A stretch of DNA of 64,000 nucleotides, from the NCBI GenBank assembly GCA_032164245.1, contig JAVMKO010000005.1, positions 39,522,133 to 39,586,132 on the forward strand, given 5' to 3'. Made by a program: the position numbers and the translations under genes. Positions 35,231-47,172 of the stretch are shown piece after piece. Below the pieces are notes generated by a model. It saw only the letters and a list, made by a program, of their open reading frames with translations. It ran no database searches and was not told the DNA's origin. Source of the DNA: Sternotherus odoratus (Eukaryota; Chordata; Testudines; Kinosternidae). Each line of letters starts with the position of its first letter. The stretch's first letter is position 1.

Positions 35231-36489
35231 TCTCTAACACATCCTTGTTTTGCAGCAGACATTTGAAATTTGGGAAAGGGATCACTCTGGTGTAAGAGAT
35301 GTCTTTTATCCCAGTGAAAATCTTCTCAAATTTGGCCAAGTTTATAAGTCCCTGGAAAATCACAGTTTGGACATGATTAGTATGTGCTCCACCACTACAG
35401 AGCTCCTATTTGCTGACAAGATTGTCTGTACCATCCTGACAGAGAAACTGAGCATGCTGTATCCTAAGTCTGCAGGAACCAGGCAGGACTTTACCTGCAA
35501 TTGCTCCTCTTGACAGCAAAGGGACACTGTGGCACCAAGCACCAGAAGTAAGAGCGGGGAAACTCTCTCCTTTCCTCTCAGTGCTTCTGCTTCTGTAGCA
35601 GCAGAATGGAAGAGAATGAGAAGGCAAGTTGACTTGAAAGTAGAGCATGAAGAGCAGAGGGGAGGAGTGGAAGTTAGGATGTTGAGTAGCAGGGGTGAAG
35701 ATGGGAGAGAGAGAAGCAGAGAACATAAGGGAGTTTGGGAGTGAGAAGGTGAGCAGACTGGGACAGATATGAACCCGAGTGGACAAAGTAAACAGAATGA
35801 GCAGCTATTTGATACTGTTTTCTCGATTGTTGTGTGGCCCCATGACTTATTCTTGAAACCCAGCTCTGAAGAGAGAATTGTTAATTTCCACATGGGCTTT
35901 TCTGTGGCACTCATCGCTATGATATTTGAGTGCTTTGTAAATATAAATGTATATTTTTACAACTCCCCTGTGAGATGAGGGAGGATTATTATTCCCATTT
36001 TGCAGATGGGGAATTGAGGCACTGAAAGAGATTAAGGCTAAAAGTATCCACTAATTTTGGGTGCCCAATTTAAGACATGTAGGACCTGATTTTTCACAGT
36101 ATTTAGCATTTTATAGCACTTCATTTGCTTGTAGCTCAACTTCGATTGATTTCAATTGCAGTAGTTGGTGCTCTGCACTTCTGCAAATTAGACTCCCAGG
36201 TCTCAAGTGAGGCCCTCAGAAAATGTGGAATACTCAGTTAGTGACAACCTGTGAAGATTGATTTAAGTGACTTGCTTAGCAGCATATAGGATGCAGGAAA
36301 AGAATGCACATATGCAAGTCATCAACAGGATTGGGACTGTTAAATACATCACACCCTCTGCTACTTGAGTTAAAGGAGTAACTGATAGCAGCCTTAGTTT
36401 GTCATTCCCTGTGTGGTCATGCACTAGAGGGAACTTGGGACTTTTTGCCAATGGGGTTTAGAGATGCTGACAGCAGATGAATGATGAAA

Positions 36490-37260
36490 CTTGGGTTCCA
36501 TTCCAGGCTCTGAGAGGGAGTGTATTCTAATTGGCACAGTCTGTTCTGCCTTTTACCCCCAAGAGTGACATCTTCTGCCCCATCTCTGCCAATTTCTCCT
36601 TTTCCCAATCCTGTCTTGTCCCTAGTGCTGGTTCCTCATTCCAGTTCCAGTCCCAGTCTCCAAACTTCTCATACCAATCTTAGTTCCCCTGCCAATCAAG
36701 TCTTAGTCTCTCCCCTCCAGACTCCCCATCCCAGCCCCAGACTCCCATCCCCACTGGCTTCTTCGATGGGCTCCTCATCCAAACTCAGGATCTTGTCTCT
36801 CTTGTTACCCGCCTACTCTTTGTCCCAGTCTTTTTGCCCAGGCAATTCCAGGTCTCCCCCTGTATCTCAGTTCTTTTTCAGATCAGTCTCACATCCCCTG
36901 CCATCTCCTTTCCCCACTCACTGACCCTCAATCATAGTGTCTCCCTGTCTCTTCATCCAGTCTAACCCACCCCCCACTTACTGGCTTCCAGTCTCAATCT
37001 CTCCCTAGGTCCCAATCCCAATCTCTCCCCCACCCCTCCTGCCAGTTTCCTCCCTCTTCCCTCCCCCCCATCATCATCCACTCCTAGTCTCCTCACCCCG
37101 GACTCCTTGCTCCCAATCTATACCTCCTGTCCCACTGCATGTCTAGCTCTTGTCCCCTCTGCATTCAGATCAGGCAACTTACTCCTCCACTATGTCTCTA
37201 TCCAGCAGAGAATCATGGTGAACTCTGTAGAGCCAGCCTCCTTGCTGTTAGTTCAGGTAG
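36490..37260. repeat. Pyrimidine-rich degenerate repeat
   Basis: About 700 bp strongly biased to C and T on the plus strand, built of decayed variants of cccagtctcc/cccatcccagc. It looks like an old minisatellite or the interior of a C-rich MITE. No ends are resolved. It directly precedes the DIRS derivative. Confidence 0.45.
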
Positions 37261-39307
37261 CTGCATAAGAAAAAGAAGGCGGACAGGGGTCATTTCCCCA
37301 TCAAGAAGCCACAAGGGGATTCCAGCAGGGTGCATCCTCTGGCGGGACACCCATGGTCTGGGCCTCAAGACCCAGCACCATTGACTCTGGCCCCAACAGG
37401 AGGATTAGGAGGAAGAGCTCAACCTTCTCTCCACACCGGACACCTGTGGGACCTCATTGCCATGATCGTGCAGGTCCTGGCACCGCAAGACCAGGCACTA
37501 TCAGCTGCAGGGTCTATCCCGGCACTGCATGTGGCTCTGGCACCTATGGTGGCACCACCTCTGGTTCATCATCGTGACAAGCCTATGATTTTATGGTGCC
37601 ACTTACCATCTCCCCTGTACCACTCCCTGGCACTGCCCCCTCCCCCCCCCCACGTGGTCGGGCACAGACTACTTGTCCAAGTCAGACACCTAGTCTTCTG
37701 TTTCTAGATGCAGCCACTACCACTCCCGGCACCGCAGACCAGTGGAATCATTGGCATCAGCAGTCACATGGTCACCTCAGTGGCAGGGCCCAGTCCACTG
37801 GCCCTTTTGGACACCTTGGGCCTACTATCAGGCTCAGGTTCAGGACTCCAGGCTGTCATGAGTGGCATCTACACCCTATAGCTCCACGTAGTAATGTCAC
37901 TGACTCACCACAGCCTCAGGGCTCCTGAGGATGCTGCTTGATACAGGAACTCTGGGCTGTCACGCTCAGGCACAGCACCTGAACCAGCACCATCAGTAAC
38001 ACTAGAGCCACCTCCAATCACGGGATGTTCCAAGGTACCTGACCCGGCCTCCAGAGAGCCAGAAGAGCAGGAAGACCCTGTCCCATGGGCCTCCTCATCG
38101 CAAGATGAGGCGGTGGCAGGCACCACCATCAACCTACACCGATAGACACCAAGGGACACCATAACCTCCTTAGGAGGGTGGCCCTAACTCTCCATTTCCA
38201 GATCATGAAGGAGTCTGACCTGATGGTGGACATTCTTGCACCTGAAGGTCCTTCTAGGGTGGCCTTGCCCCTCTTAAAGTAATCCAAAACACCACTATGA
38301 TGCTCTGGCAGACTCCGACCTCTGTACCACCCACCACTAAAGGGGTGGAAAGATGCTATTCTGTGTATGGGGTATGAACACCTTTTCCCCCGTCCCCAAT
38401 GGGGGACTCTAGTGGTTGATGCGGCAAATCTCAAAGAGTGGCAAGGACAGCTGGGTCACACGTCTAAGTCACAGGACGCGAAGAAGCTGGACCTTTTCGT
38501 CCAGAAGATCTACTTGACCAGGGGGCTCCAGCTTCAGGCAGCCAACCAGCGAGCAGCACTCGGCCAATGTGCATTCAAGTCTTGAAGCTCTTTGGCAAAG
38601 TTCTAGAAGTTACTCCCAGCTGACTCCTGGAAGGGATTTAGCGCACTCCTTGAGGAGGGCAGGGTGTTCTCTAGAACCTCTCTCCAGGCCGCATTAGAAA
38701 CGGTGGACTCAGCGGCTCGAATCATGGTCACCACCATCACAATGAGGCGCAGTGTGTGGCTTCAGGTGTTGGGGATACCACCTAAGGTCCAGAACACAAC
38801 CCAGGACCTCCCCTTTGACTGTGTAGGCCTGTTTGCCCAAAATATTACACTCATCTTCACAGCCGTAAGGACTCACAGGTGATTTTGAAATCTTTGTGCA
38901 TCCACACCCCTGCACTTCAAAGAAAGCATTTTAAGTCTTAGCCCCCATCCCGCTTCTACTCTGAGCCTTGAAGCAGAGACTCAGAAAGGAGACAGGACAG
39001 AAAATAGGAGGCACCCGCCACAGTCCTCCTCAGGCCAAGGCCGGGGTTTGGCCAAAAAGCTCCCTGGCCTGAAGGCAAACTTTTGAAGATGCGCCTGAGG
39101 ATGGAGCATCAGTTTCAGTCTCTGATCCTCACCTCTCCCTCCCCCCACCCCCCAATCCTTTTGTGAATCGACTCTCCTGTGTGATTGGGTTCCTGGCCTA
39201 ATCACAGAGGACCATGGCCGTCTGCAACTCTGCAATCTGGAGTCCCTCCACCTCATGGCATGGAAACTCCCTAACTGAACCTTCTTGAGCTTCAGTGTTC
39301 AGGCCCA

Positions 39308-40303
39308 GTGAGGGAGGTCCTGCTGGGAAGTAGAAAAACCTCCACTCGTGCCATATACTTGGCAACGTGGAAACGATTTACCATTTGGTCTCGGCAAAGG
39401 GGAACTGAACGGAAGCTAGTGCCATTTCCCCTTATTTTGGACTACCTGTTCTATCTTAAGGAGCAGGGGTTAGCAATATCATCTCTCAGGGTACACTTTG
39501 CTGCCATTTTGGCCTTTCACCTGAGGGCATCAGTCCGGGTGGGTCAGTCTTCTGTAATCCCATGGTGGGCAGGTTTCTCAAGAGTTTAGACAGACTTTAT
39601 CCCCAGGTATGATACCCCATTCACCAGTGGGACTTCAATCTGATCCTATCTGTACTCATGGGGCTCCCTTTTGAGCCCATGGCAGTCTGCCCTCTGTCCT
39701 GCCTTTCCTGGAAGGTGGCCTTCCTGGTGTCCATAACCTCTGCAAGAAGGGTATCCAAGCTCAGAGCACCGACTTCCAATACACCCTATATAACCTTTTA
39801 TAAAGACAAAGTGCAGCTATGCCTTCATCCTGTGTTTCTGCCAAAGGTAGTCTCCCAGTTTCATGTGAACCAAGACATTTTTACCTGTGTTCTTCCCTAA
39901 GACCTATACCGGTAACAGAGAGTGCATGTTCCATTTCCTGGATGTTAGGTGTGCCCAAGCATTCTACATTGAGCACACAAAACCATTTCGTAAGTCACCA
40001 CAGCTCTTTATTGCAATCGCAAAAAGGATGATGGGGCTCCCGATCTCGTTCCAGCACATTTCATCATGGATCACATCCTGTATTAGGACTTGCTATGATC
40101 TTGCAAAGTGTGCCGCTTAATGGCACACTCCACTAGAGTGCAGGCATCGTCCATAGCATTCCTGTTGCAGATTCGTATCCAGGACATATGCAAGGCAGCA
40201 ACGTGGTCTTCCATCCACACCTTCATGTCACACTACGCCATTACCCAGCAGACAAGGGATGATGCAGCCTTTTGCAGGCCAGTTCTGCACTCAGCAACCA
40301 GGT
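39308..40303 (+). pseudogene. DIRS tyrosine recombinase remnant
   Basis: DIRS elements integrate through a tyrosine recombinase rather than a DDE integrase. Pieces in several frames preserve the layout. The N-terminal SAM-like core reads TRAIYLATWKRFTIWSRQRG and ISSLRVHFAAILAFH, and box I reads SARRVSKLRA with its arginine. The box II region reads HSTRVQASSIAF, with the His-x-x-Arg pattern. The C-terminal WSSIHTFMSHY carries the candidate nucleophilic tyrosine. Frameshifts or stops lie between each piece (after 39589, near 39900, near 40100), so no full enzyme is made. Confidence 0.8.
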
Positions 40304-40347
40304 GAACTCCGACCTCTCCCCCAGGAAAACTGCTTGGAAGTCACCTA

Positions 40348-40982
40348 CAGGCATGTCGTGTCTTACGCGAGGGTTCCGTTCCGCGGACCCTGCATATAGC
40401 CAAAATCGCATATAGTCAAACACTGATTGTTTAACTATATGTGATCCCCTCAGCAGGCTGCCGAGCCAGCCTCTGCGGTGGGCTGCCTGCCTGCCCCAGT
40501 CCCCGCGGTGGGACGGCTGCAGTCCCAACTGCAGAGATGGGCGGGCTGTCAGCTGCGGCCCCGAGTCCCCGCTGCGGGCTGGCTGCCAACTACAGCCCCG
40601 ATTCCCCGCTGCGGGCTGGCTGTCAACTGCAGCCCTGATTCCCCACGGCGGGTGGGTTGCCGGCTGCGGCCCAAGCCCCATCTACACCCCATAGCTCCAC
40701 GTAGTAACGTCACTGGCTACCAGTTGCGTCCCCATGGCGGGCGGGCTGCCGGCTCTGGCCCCGGTCTCTGTGGCAGGCTGCCCCCCCCGACCCCTGCAGC
40801 AGGCTGTCCGTGGTGGGCTGCAGCCAGTCCCGACCCCTTTGTCAGGAGGCTGACAACTCCGACCCTGTCCCCAATGGCGGTCATGCTCAGAGGCTTGTTT
40901 TTTTTTATTTTTATTTTTTTTTGGCCCACTGCGTAAAGCCAAAATCGCACAAGTTAAATGCAGGTAAAATGCGACATGCCTG
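40348..40982. mobile_element. TA-target MITE inside the DIRS element
   Basis: Ends are caggcatgtcg and cgacatgcctg, exact inverted repeats, flanked by TA at 40346-40347 and 40983-40984. Subterminal pieces also mirror each other (agccaaaatcgcatatag against agccaaaatcgcacaagt). The GC-rich interior has direct repeats of gcgggctggctgccaact type. Removing it restores a continuous DIRS right-end sequence, confirming insertion. Confidence 0.85.
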
Positions 40983-41010
40983 TAGTGGAATTCACATAAG
41001 CAGTCAGTCG

Positions 41011-41310
41011 AAGAAGAAAAAACTGTTATCTACCTCTCGTAACTGTTCTTCGAGACGTGTTGCTCATGTCCTTTCCAAATCCTGCCTGCCTCCCCTCTGT
41101 TGGAGTATCCGGCAAGAAGAAACTGAGCAGGCAGTGGGTCGGTAGGGACCTATATACACTACCATAAAGGCCCCACTCCAGGAGCCTCCATAGCTGACCC
41201 AGCAGGTGCCGCTAGGGGGAAAAAACCTGATGACTGTGTGGGCGGTGTTCAAACACCTTTTGGAATGGACATGAGCAACACATCTCGAAGAACAACAGTT
41301 ACGAGAGGTA
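41011..41310. repeat. DIRS right terminus with inverted repeats
   Basis: The segment near 41035-41078 (cctctcgtaactgttcttcg, then agacgtgttgctcatgtcc) is mirrored at about 41261-41307 (ggacatgagcaacacatctc, then gaagaacaacagttacgaga). Inverted terminal structures of this kind are characteristic of DIRS elements and serve in forming their circular intermediate. Confidence 0.75.
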
Positions 41311-41369
41311 GGTAACCATTTTTTATTGTCCCATGAGATATACCAAGCCAGCAACAAAAGTTAACTTCT

Positions 41370-42480
41370 GTTTCCTCACACTGACTAACAAGAAGTCAGG
41401 AAAGCAGTTTGCTTAGGCATTCCAGTCCTTGTATCACCACTAGAAACACTGAATTTAAAGATGAGTGGTTCTTTAAAACCGGGCTCATCAAACAAAAGGA
41501 TCTTTTAATCCCAAAGGGCCAGCCACACACACAGGTCCGTATATAACTCAGACCTTACACAAAAATTATGCTGATGCCAGTCCTTTAGTATATATGATCT
41601 AAAGATTTATTTATAAAAAGAAAGAAAGAAAGGTGAGAGTTAAAATTGGTTAAAAGAATCAAATCATACAGTAATTGCAAAGTTCTCGGTTCAGGCTTGT
41701 GGGAATGTTGGAGTAAATTGCTGGCTTGATAAATCTCTGGTTGCTTCCAAATCATTGGAAGGATTTCAGCCCTATGGTTAGAGTGCTCCCATTAGTATAA
41801 GTCCATAGTCCAGAGATTTGGCAGGAAAGAGGCTAGAGCAGAAAAGAGGGAAAATGAAGGTGTTTCAAGGGCCTTTTATACCTTTTGTCATGTGTAAGGA
41901 AACCCATTGTTTCAAACAAAGCTCTAAGTAGAAAATTACAGTAACAGGACGGTGTTTGGAGTCACATGGACAAGTCATATGTCCATGCATGATTTCACCT
42001 AGTCACAGCAGGAAAGTCCCTTAAGAGTCTATTGGGATAGCTCAGTGGTTTGAGCATTGGTGTACCTAACCCAGGGTTGTGAGTTCACTCCTTGAGGGGG
42101 CCAGTTAAGGATATGGGGCAAAAATAGGAATTGGTCCTGCTTTGAGCAGTGGGTTGGACTAGATGATCATCTCCTGAGGTCCCTTCCAACTCTGAGATCC
42201 TTCTATGAAGTAGATAGGCATCTTGCATTGTAAGTTCAGTGTCCTTTAATGGGCCATTCTTCTTGAATAGTTCCTTCAAGATGTGCAGGCTAACATTTGA
42301 AATACAGGTATAGAGTCAATACTCATAACTACAAATAGCATAATCATTCAGCAAATTATAACCTTTCCATGGACATCTTACATGCTGACCGTTGTACAAT
42401 ATTTATTGTTGCAGCCACTGATATATAATTGAAATAATCGATATGGTCATATTTTGATCAGATAACATCACACCCAGTAT
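41370..42480. mobile_element. LTR-like block interrupted by a SINE
   Basis: Non-coding sequence of the same style as the other LTR-like blocks here, with a decayed TTTATT-type region near 41605-41620. It ends near ataacatcacacc. It is interrupted at 42034-42207 by a tRNA-derived SINE. Ends and target duplication are not established. Confidence 0.35.
42034..42207 (+). mobile_element. tRNA-derived SINE with CR1-like tail
   Basis: The 5' part resembles a tRNA: gggatagctcagtggtttga holds the A box, and ggttgtgagttc at 42075-42086 is the B box, so RNA polymerase III could initiate here. The 3' part (ggttggactagatgatc, then aggtcccttccaactctgag) matches the CR1 3' end. This composite is the pattern known for the tortoise polymerase III SINEs that borrow CR1 machinery. 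It is a strong pointer to a turtle. Confidence 0.88.
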
Positions 42481-43319
42481 GACCATTCTTATGTTCTAAT
42501 ACTTCACTGATTACTTCAGTATTGATTAGCTGTTGGAATCTGATGAGAGGTCTATAGAAAAGTTATGTAGTCTATATATTGTAGTCCAGAATTGCAAGGA
42601 ACGATATCTAAACTTGCCTCAGAGTGATTTTTAAAAGCAATGTATGTATTCGGAATATTGTTTCCCATCTACTTTTCTATTTTGGTGGAATTACCTCTTT
42701 AAGTGGTGTGAAATTCAATTCACATAGCATTGAATTTCCCAGCATTGCCTCTCTCCATCGCTTAAATTAAACATACCCATTGTCTTACTATTCAGTCCCT
42801 TCAAAACTACACACTACAACATTGGCCTTTAGCAGGGTGTGTTAATGATGGTTTCCATATTTGACAGTAATGCCTGTTGTTCCATATCAATTTTAAATGT
42901 TTAAATACTAAATACTGATCTGGCCATGGTGAAGGTAATTGAGTCATGTATTGTTTTAGTAAATTTATGTAGTAATTTTTAAATACTTTAAATGGGTTGT
43001 AAAAAACCACCAGCCTGTAAGCTTTTACCATCTTCATTTATGGAAGTACTTATTGTGGCTTTATGTGCTAGATGATAGTTATTTAGTTTTATTGTTTCTA
43101 AATGTTGTAAAACATTTTATATTTTCCTTTGCTGATGCAAAGTTAAGCTGCTTAAAGAGATCCTTTTATAAGACAAAACAGTGTCATTTACATTGACGAA
43201 TAAAAAGTTCTTGCAGGAGTGCCTGAATGAGAAATACCTGGAATATTAAGCAAAGGCATTTGCTTAGGTCTCTGTACACTGCTGGCCTGTCTCCCAACCC
43301 AAGAAAGTTTGACATCATG
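42481..43319. other. Intron, nothing recognised
   Basis: AT-rich sequence without recognisable features. Confidence 0.5.
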
Positions 43320-43908
43320 TCCAGTATCTTGATGCATCTGATGAAGTGGGTATTAGCCCACGAAAGCTTATGCTTCAATACTTTAGTCAGTCTTTAAGGT
43401 GCCACAGCACTCTTTGTCACTTCTAAGGTAACAAAGTCCTGTGGCACCTTAAAGACTAACTATAAAGTTTTGAAGCATGAGCTTTCGTGGGCTAATACCC
43501 ACTTCGTCGGATGCAAGCAGTGGAAGTGTCCAGAGGCAGGTATAGAAAAGTAGGCAAGAACCAGGTGGGAGGTAAAAAGGTTAGTCCAATTAGGCTGAAC
43601 CAGCTTGTTATCTCCGATCAGGGAGGGTGGGTTATTCTTCTAGCATTTGAATGGGGGGTGTGGACATGGAGAGAGGAGAAACTATTTCTGTAATGAGCGA
43701 GCCATTGTAGGTCTTTGTTCAATCCGAGATTGTTTGTGTTGAATTTGCAAATGAATTGTAGCTCTGCAGTTTCCCAAAAACCTGTAGGGGAACACTTCAA
43801 CCTGCCTGGACACACAATTACAGATTTAAAAGTCACCATACTGCAGCAAAAAAACTTCAAGTCCAGACTGCAAAGGGAAACTGCAGAGCTACAATTCATT
43901 TGCAAATT
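43320..43908. mobile_element. Inverted cluster of Penelope-like fragments
   Basis: Three blocks are visible. 43327-43425 is the 3' module on the plus strand. 43428-43776 is the same module and upstream sequence on the minus strand. 43780-43908 returns to the plus strand and encodes QKPVGEHFNLPGHTITDLKV followed by TILQQKNFKSRLQRETAELQ, ending FICKF. That peptide resembles the C-terminal part of the GIY-YIG endonuclease domain region of Penelope-like elements. The blocks give two nested palindromes (see findings). Penelope-like elements often insert as inverted or partial copies. Confidence 0.8.
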
Positions 43909-44083
43909 TGGATGGGTGGGGGATTCTGAGGGGAGTAGTCAGGGGGCAGGAAGTGGGAAGGGTCGGATAGGAGGCAGGGCCAGGCTGTTTGGGGAGGCAC
44001 AGCGTTTCCTACCTGGCCAGCCATACAATTTTGCAACCCTGATGTGGTCCTTGGGCCAAAAAGTTTGCCCACCCCTTCTCTAA
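43909..44083. mobile_element. hAT-type MITE, right half
   Basis: Runs from a G-rich interior (ggcagggccaggctgtttgg) to the terminus aaaaagtttgcccacccctt. This corresponds to the right end of the complete copy at 51414-52176. The left half is missing; it abuts the Penelope-like cluster. Confidence 0.7.
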
Positions 44084-44548
44084 AGTGCCACAAGGACTCC
44101 TTTTTGTTTTTCCTGCACTCAGCAACTCTCTCTCCCAACTGGGTTACTTGCTGATTAGAAAATGATGTGATACCTAGTTGCCTAGTCTTAGCTGGGAGGT
44201 AGCTAATAAATCACAGGTGGACTGGATTCCAGCTCCCCTTAGAGGGCAGCCACCCTGTGAGTCTGTTTCTAAAATGTAGCCATCATTATTAAAGAGGAAA
44301 TTATGCTAATGTTTGCAAATATCTCATTGCTTTTCTGACTAGGTGTTAATAAGTAATAATAAAAACATTAAAGCTATTAAATGGATAAGTGAAAGTCTCT
44401 TCAAAGCTTACTAGAACATTTTAGAATTCTCCAGTGAAGTTCCTGGGTTACTGTATCTCTAGTGTTAATGGATAATTAGATCCCCACAGAAATAAAGCTA
44501 ATTATGTAAATATTTTAAGGAGTGTCATTAAATGGAAAATATCAGTTA

Positions 44549-44958
44549 CCGTATTTTTCGTCTTATAGGACGCTCCGGCCTATAAGACGCCCCCTCGTTT
44601 TTTAATAAAAAATCCGGACCAAAAAAAAAAAAAAAAAAAGCGCCTCGCTCTCCCCTCCCCGTCGCGCGGGCGGGCTGCCGGGAGCGTCCCGGTTCCCCCC
44701 TCCCCGCCGCGGGCGGGCTGCCGGGAGCGCGCCCGCGGCGGGGAGGGGGGAACCGGGACGCTCCCGGCAGCCCGCCCGCGGCGGGGAGGGGGGAACCTCG
44801 GCAGCCCGCCCGCGCGGTGGGGACGGGAGAGCGAGGCGCTTTTTTTTTTTTGCTTTTTTTTTTTTGGCCCTATAAGACATTCTCCCTATAAGACGCACCA
44901 ACTTTTTCCCCCCCGTTTTGGGGAAGAAAAAGTGCGTCTTATAGGGCGAAAAATACGG
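44549..44958. mobile_element. TA-target MITE with large GC palindrome
   Basis: Exact terminal inverted repeats ccgtatttttcg and cgaaaaatacgg are flanked by TA (44547-44548 and 44959-44960). Subterminal words cttataggacg and gcgtcttatag also mirror each other. The centre (about 44640-44845) is a GC-rich near-perfect inverted repeat. Nonautonomous, Tc1/mariner-like by target site. Confidence 0.88.
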
Positions 44959-45536
44959 TACCAATCGACATTCGTTTTTATAAGTAATTATAATTGCTGT
45001 TTCTTGAGAATATCATTTGTAGTTTAATAGGAAAGTGTGTGACTATTAGCTTTAACTGCAAACAGATTTTGGCCCAGGGAATCAGGTTTTGTCTTTTTTG
45101 TGTGTTGCCTGTGGGAAACAACAATCAGGCACAATTATGACAGGTAATGATCAATAAATAATATCAGGAGATGTTTTGGCCTGTTTGTCCTTTTTCTTAA
45201 AGATCATGAATATACATTCCCTGACAAATTTTCCATTAGATAATCATTTCAGATGTTACAGTCATAATTTTTATCAAGTACAGTTTTAGGTATCCCTGTG
45301 TCCTCAGCCAATCATAGAAGAGTTCTGCATGAATTCCAGACAGAAATGTGTATCTTTTCTTTTGCTTTTGAGTATTGCCTGTATAGATTTCTGCTCTTGG
45401 AAGATGTGCAAGCAGTAACCAGTCATTAGGAGGTATGAATGAGAGGGATATTTAATTGAACAATGATTGCAGAATTGCAATATTCTATAATTTGGACAAC
45501 TTTACACCAGTCATCAATTATTATTTTTTACACTGC

Positions 45537-46295
45537 TGTCAGGATTGCCTCCCCACTCTGAACTTTAGGGTAAAGATGTGGGGACCCGCATTAAAAAAGA
45601 AATAACCCCCCAAGCTTATTTTACCAGCTTAGGTTAAAACGTTTTCCCAGAACACAAACTTCTCCTGTATCTAGACTTGGAATATTGGCAGCCACCACCA
45701 ATTTAAGACCACAAAACAATGGGTTTGGGTAAATTGGAACCCCTCCGTTAATCACCCCCAACGCCCTTCTTTTACCTGGGAGAGGCTTGAGAACACAAAG
45801 GAAAAAAAACCCTCACTTTTTGTGAGACGTGCCCGATCCAAACCAGGATTTATCCAATGGAAACAAGCACTTAGAGTCTTAAAAGAAAGATTTTAATTAA
45901 AGAAAAAAAAAAGAAGGAATGTACAGAAATTAATAGAAAAAAAACCCACTTGCATTACACAGCATCACTGACCCCTTCCCTAGGAATTTTTCCTCTGCTA
46001 AAGCTTAACAGTATAAGGAACACCATGGATCAATTATTAAGTGATACAGTTTAAGCATACAATTTACTTACTACCAAACTTGACTTTTTAGAAGATTATA
46101 GAAAGGTAGAGTAAAAGACATAGGTGTGGTTCATCCCATAGCCGGAGAGAACAGAGAGAGCAAGGTAAACTGAAACTAAAACTCTCCGTCTCCGAGGTTG
46201 ATTAGCATCTCCAGTTTGTCATCCCCTCTCAGGTTACCTTCAGGTTAACCCTTTATAGGTAAAAAGTAATTTTAGGCTACTTTATACTTATGACA
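45537..46295 (-). mobile_element. Solo LTR, 759 bp, reverse orientation
   Basis: Starts tgtcaggattgcctcccc and ends tttatacttatgaca, with TG...CA ends and TGTCA/TGACA inverted tips. A perfect 5-bp target duplication actgc lies at 45532-45536 and 46296-46300. The complement starts tgtcataagtataaag, matching the forward LTR at 52554 (tgtcataagtgtaaag), so this copy is on the minus strand. No internal retroelement genes remain. Confidence 0.85.
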
Positions 46296-46300
46296 ACTGC

Positions 46301-47039
46301 TTTGCACTAGTTTATATGATACATTGACTCCTTTTAAGTCACTGCTTACTTGCTACACGAACTACTACCTTGCTCTATTGCTAGTGTGTTACCTAAAATT
46401 TATCACTCAGTTAATTGCAATATTGTTTACAAGTCTCTCTCACTCCTTCAGATCAAAATCTTTTCAAGGCCTTCCTTCGGGGCATAGCTTATTCTTTGAA
46501 AGACCTTCCCCCTCCAGTTTAACACAAGTTCCACGTATAAACCTTGTCTTCCCCTCATCCTGGTGTCTTCTGTAGGCCCAGAGGCTTTTTCCCTTGCATC
46601 TCTATCCCCTTGTTCAGGGCCTGCCACAAGAGCCAGTCTCACATCTGCAGACCTACTTACAACTAACTGACTTGCTGGCTTTTAGCTGATCAATCACAGA
46701 TGAAACTAAGTCTAACTTCCCTTCAAGGGCCAGGCACTCTGTGAAAAATGCTAATGCAATAAATATATAGGTAATTTTTTCTGAAAATATAACAAATAAA
46801 ATAGATCTTAACATGACTTCTTTAAAGGCTTTTAAAAATTACTTGAAGAAGCATTCAAAAGAAATGTGTCTGAAAAGATATTCTATTCACATGGAGCATA
46901 TTCTACATATGGACTGTTATTGATAAGTCTTCAAAAAATCTGTTGTTTCACATTTTTTGTGACAGCCAATAGCAAACTAGGACACAAAATATTACATCAG
47001 AGAGAAAGATACTACAAGTCATTAGGGCCCCAAACCTGC
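46301..47039. other. Intron, nothing recognised
   Basis: Sequence between the LTR and the CR1 with short ORFs only. No feature is recognised. Confidence 0.45.
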
Positions 47040-47172
47040 AAACACTTGAGCAGGTGGAGAAAGCTACTAGAGGAGAGGCTGTTATAGATTTGATTTTAAC
47101 AAATATGGAGGAACTGGTTGAGAATTTGTGGAAGTGGAAGGAGACATGGGTGAAAGTGATTATGAAATGGTA

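Larger units (their letters stand above)
37263..41310 (+). mobile_element. DIRS-type retrotransposon, internally deleted
   Basis: Left part (37263-39000): frameshifted gag-like sequence collinear with the ORF at 61.8-64 kb. For example DLIAMIVQVLAPQD matches DLIAMMRDATPAL, and LDLFVQKIYLTRGLQLQAANQRAALG matches LDLFGRKVYASGALQLRISNQQAALG. The reverse-transcriptase/RNase H region is missing: around 39130-39260 the sequence passes almost directly to the end of the polyprotein. A tyrosine-recombinase remnant follows, then the right terminus with inverted repeats. A TA-target MITE sits in the right part. The 5' terminus is absent. Confidence 0.8.

Noticed and set aside
42034..42207. Possible functional tRNA gene (A and B boxes present)
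   Set aside because: The tRNA-like head is followed directly by a CR1-type tail and lacks a foldable full cloverleaf with acceptor stem. It is a SINE.
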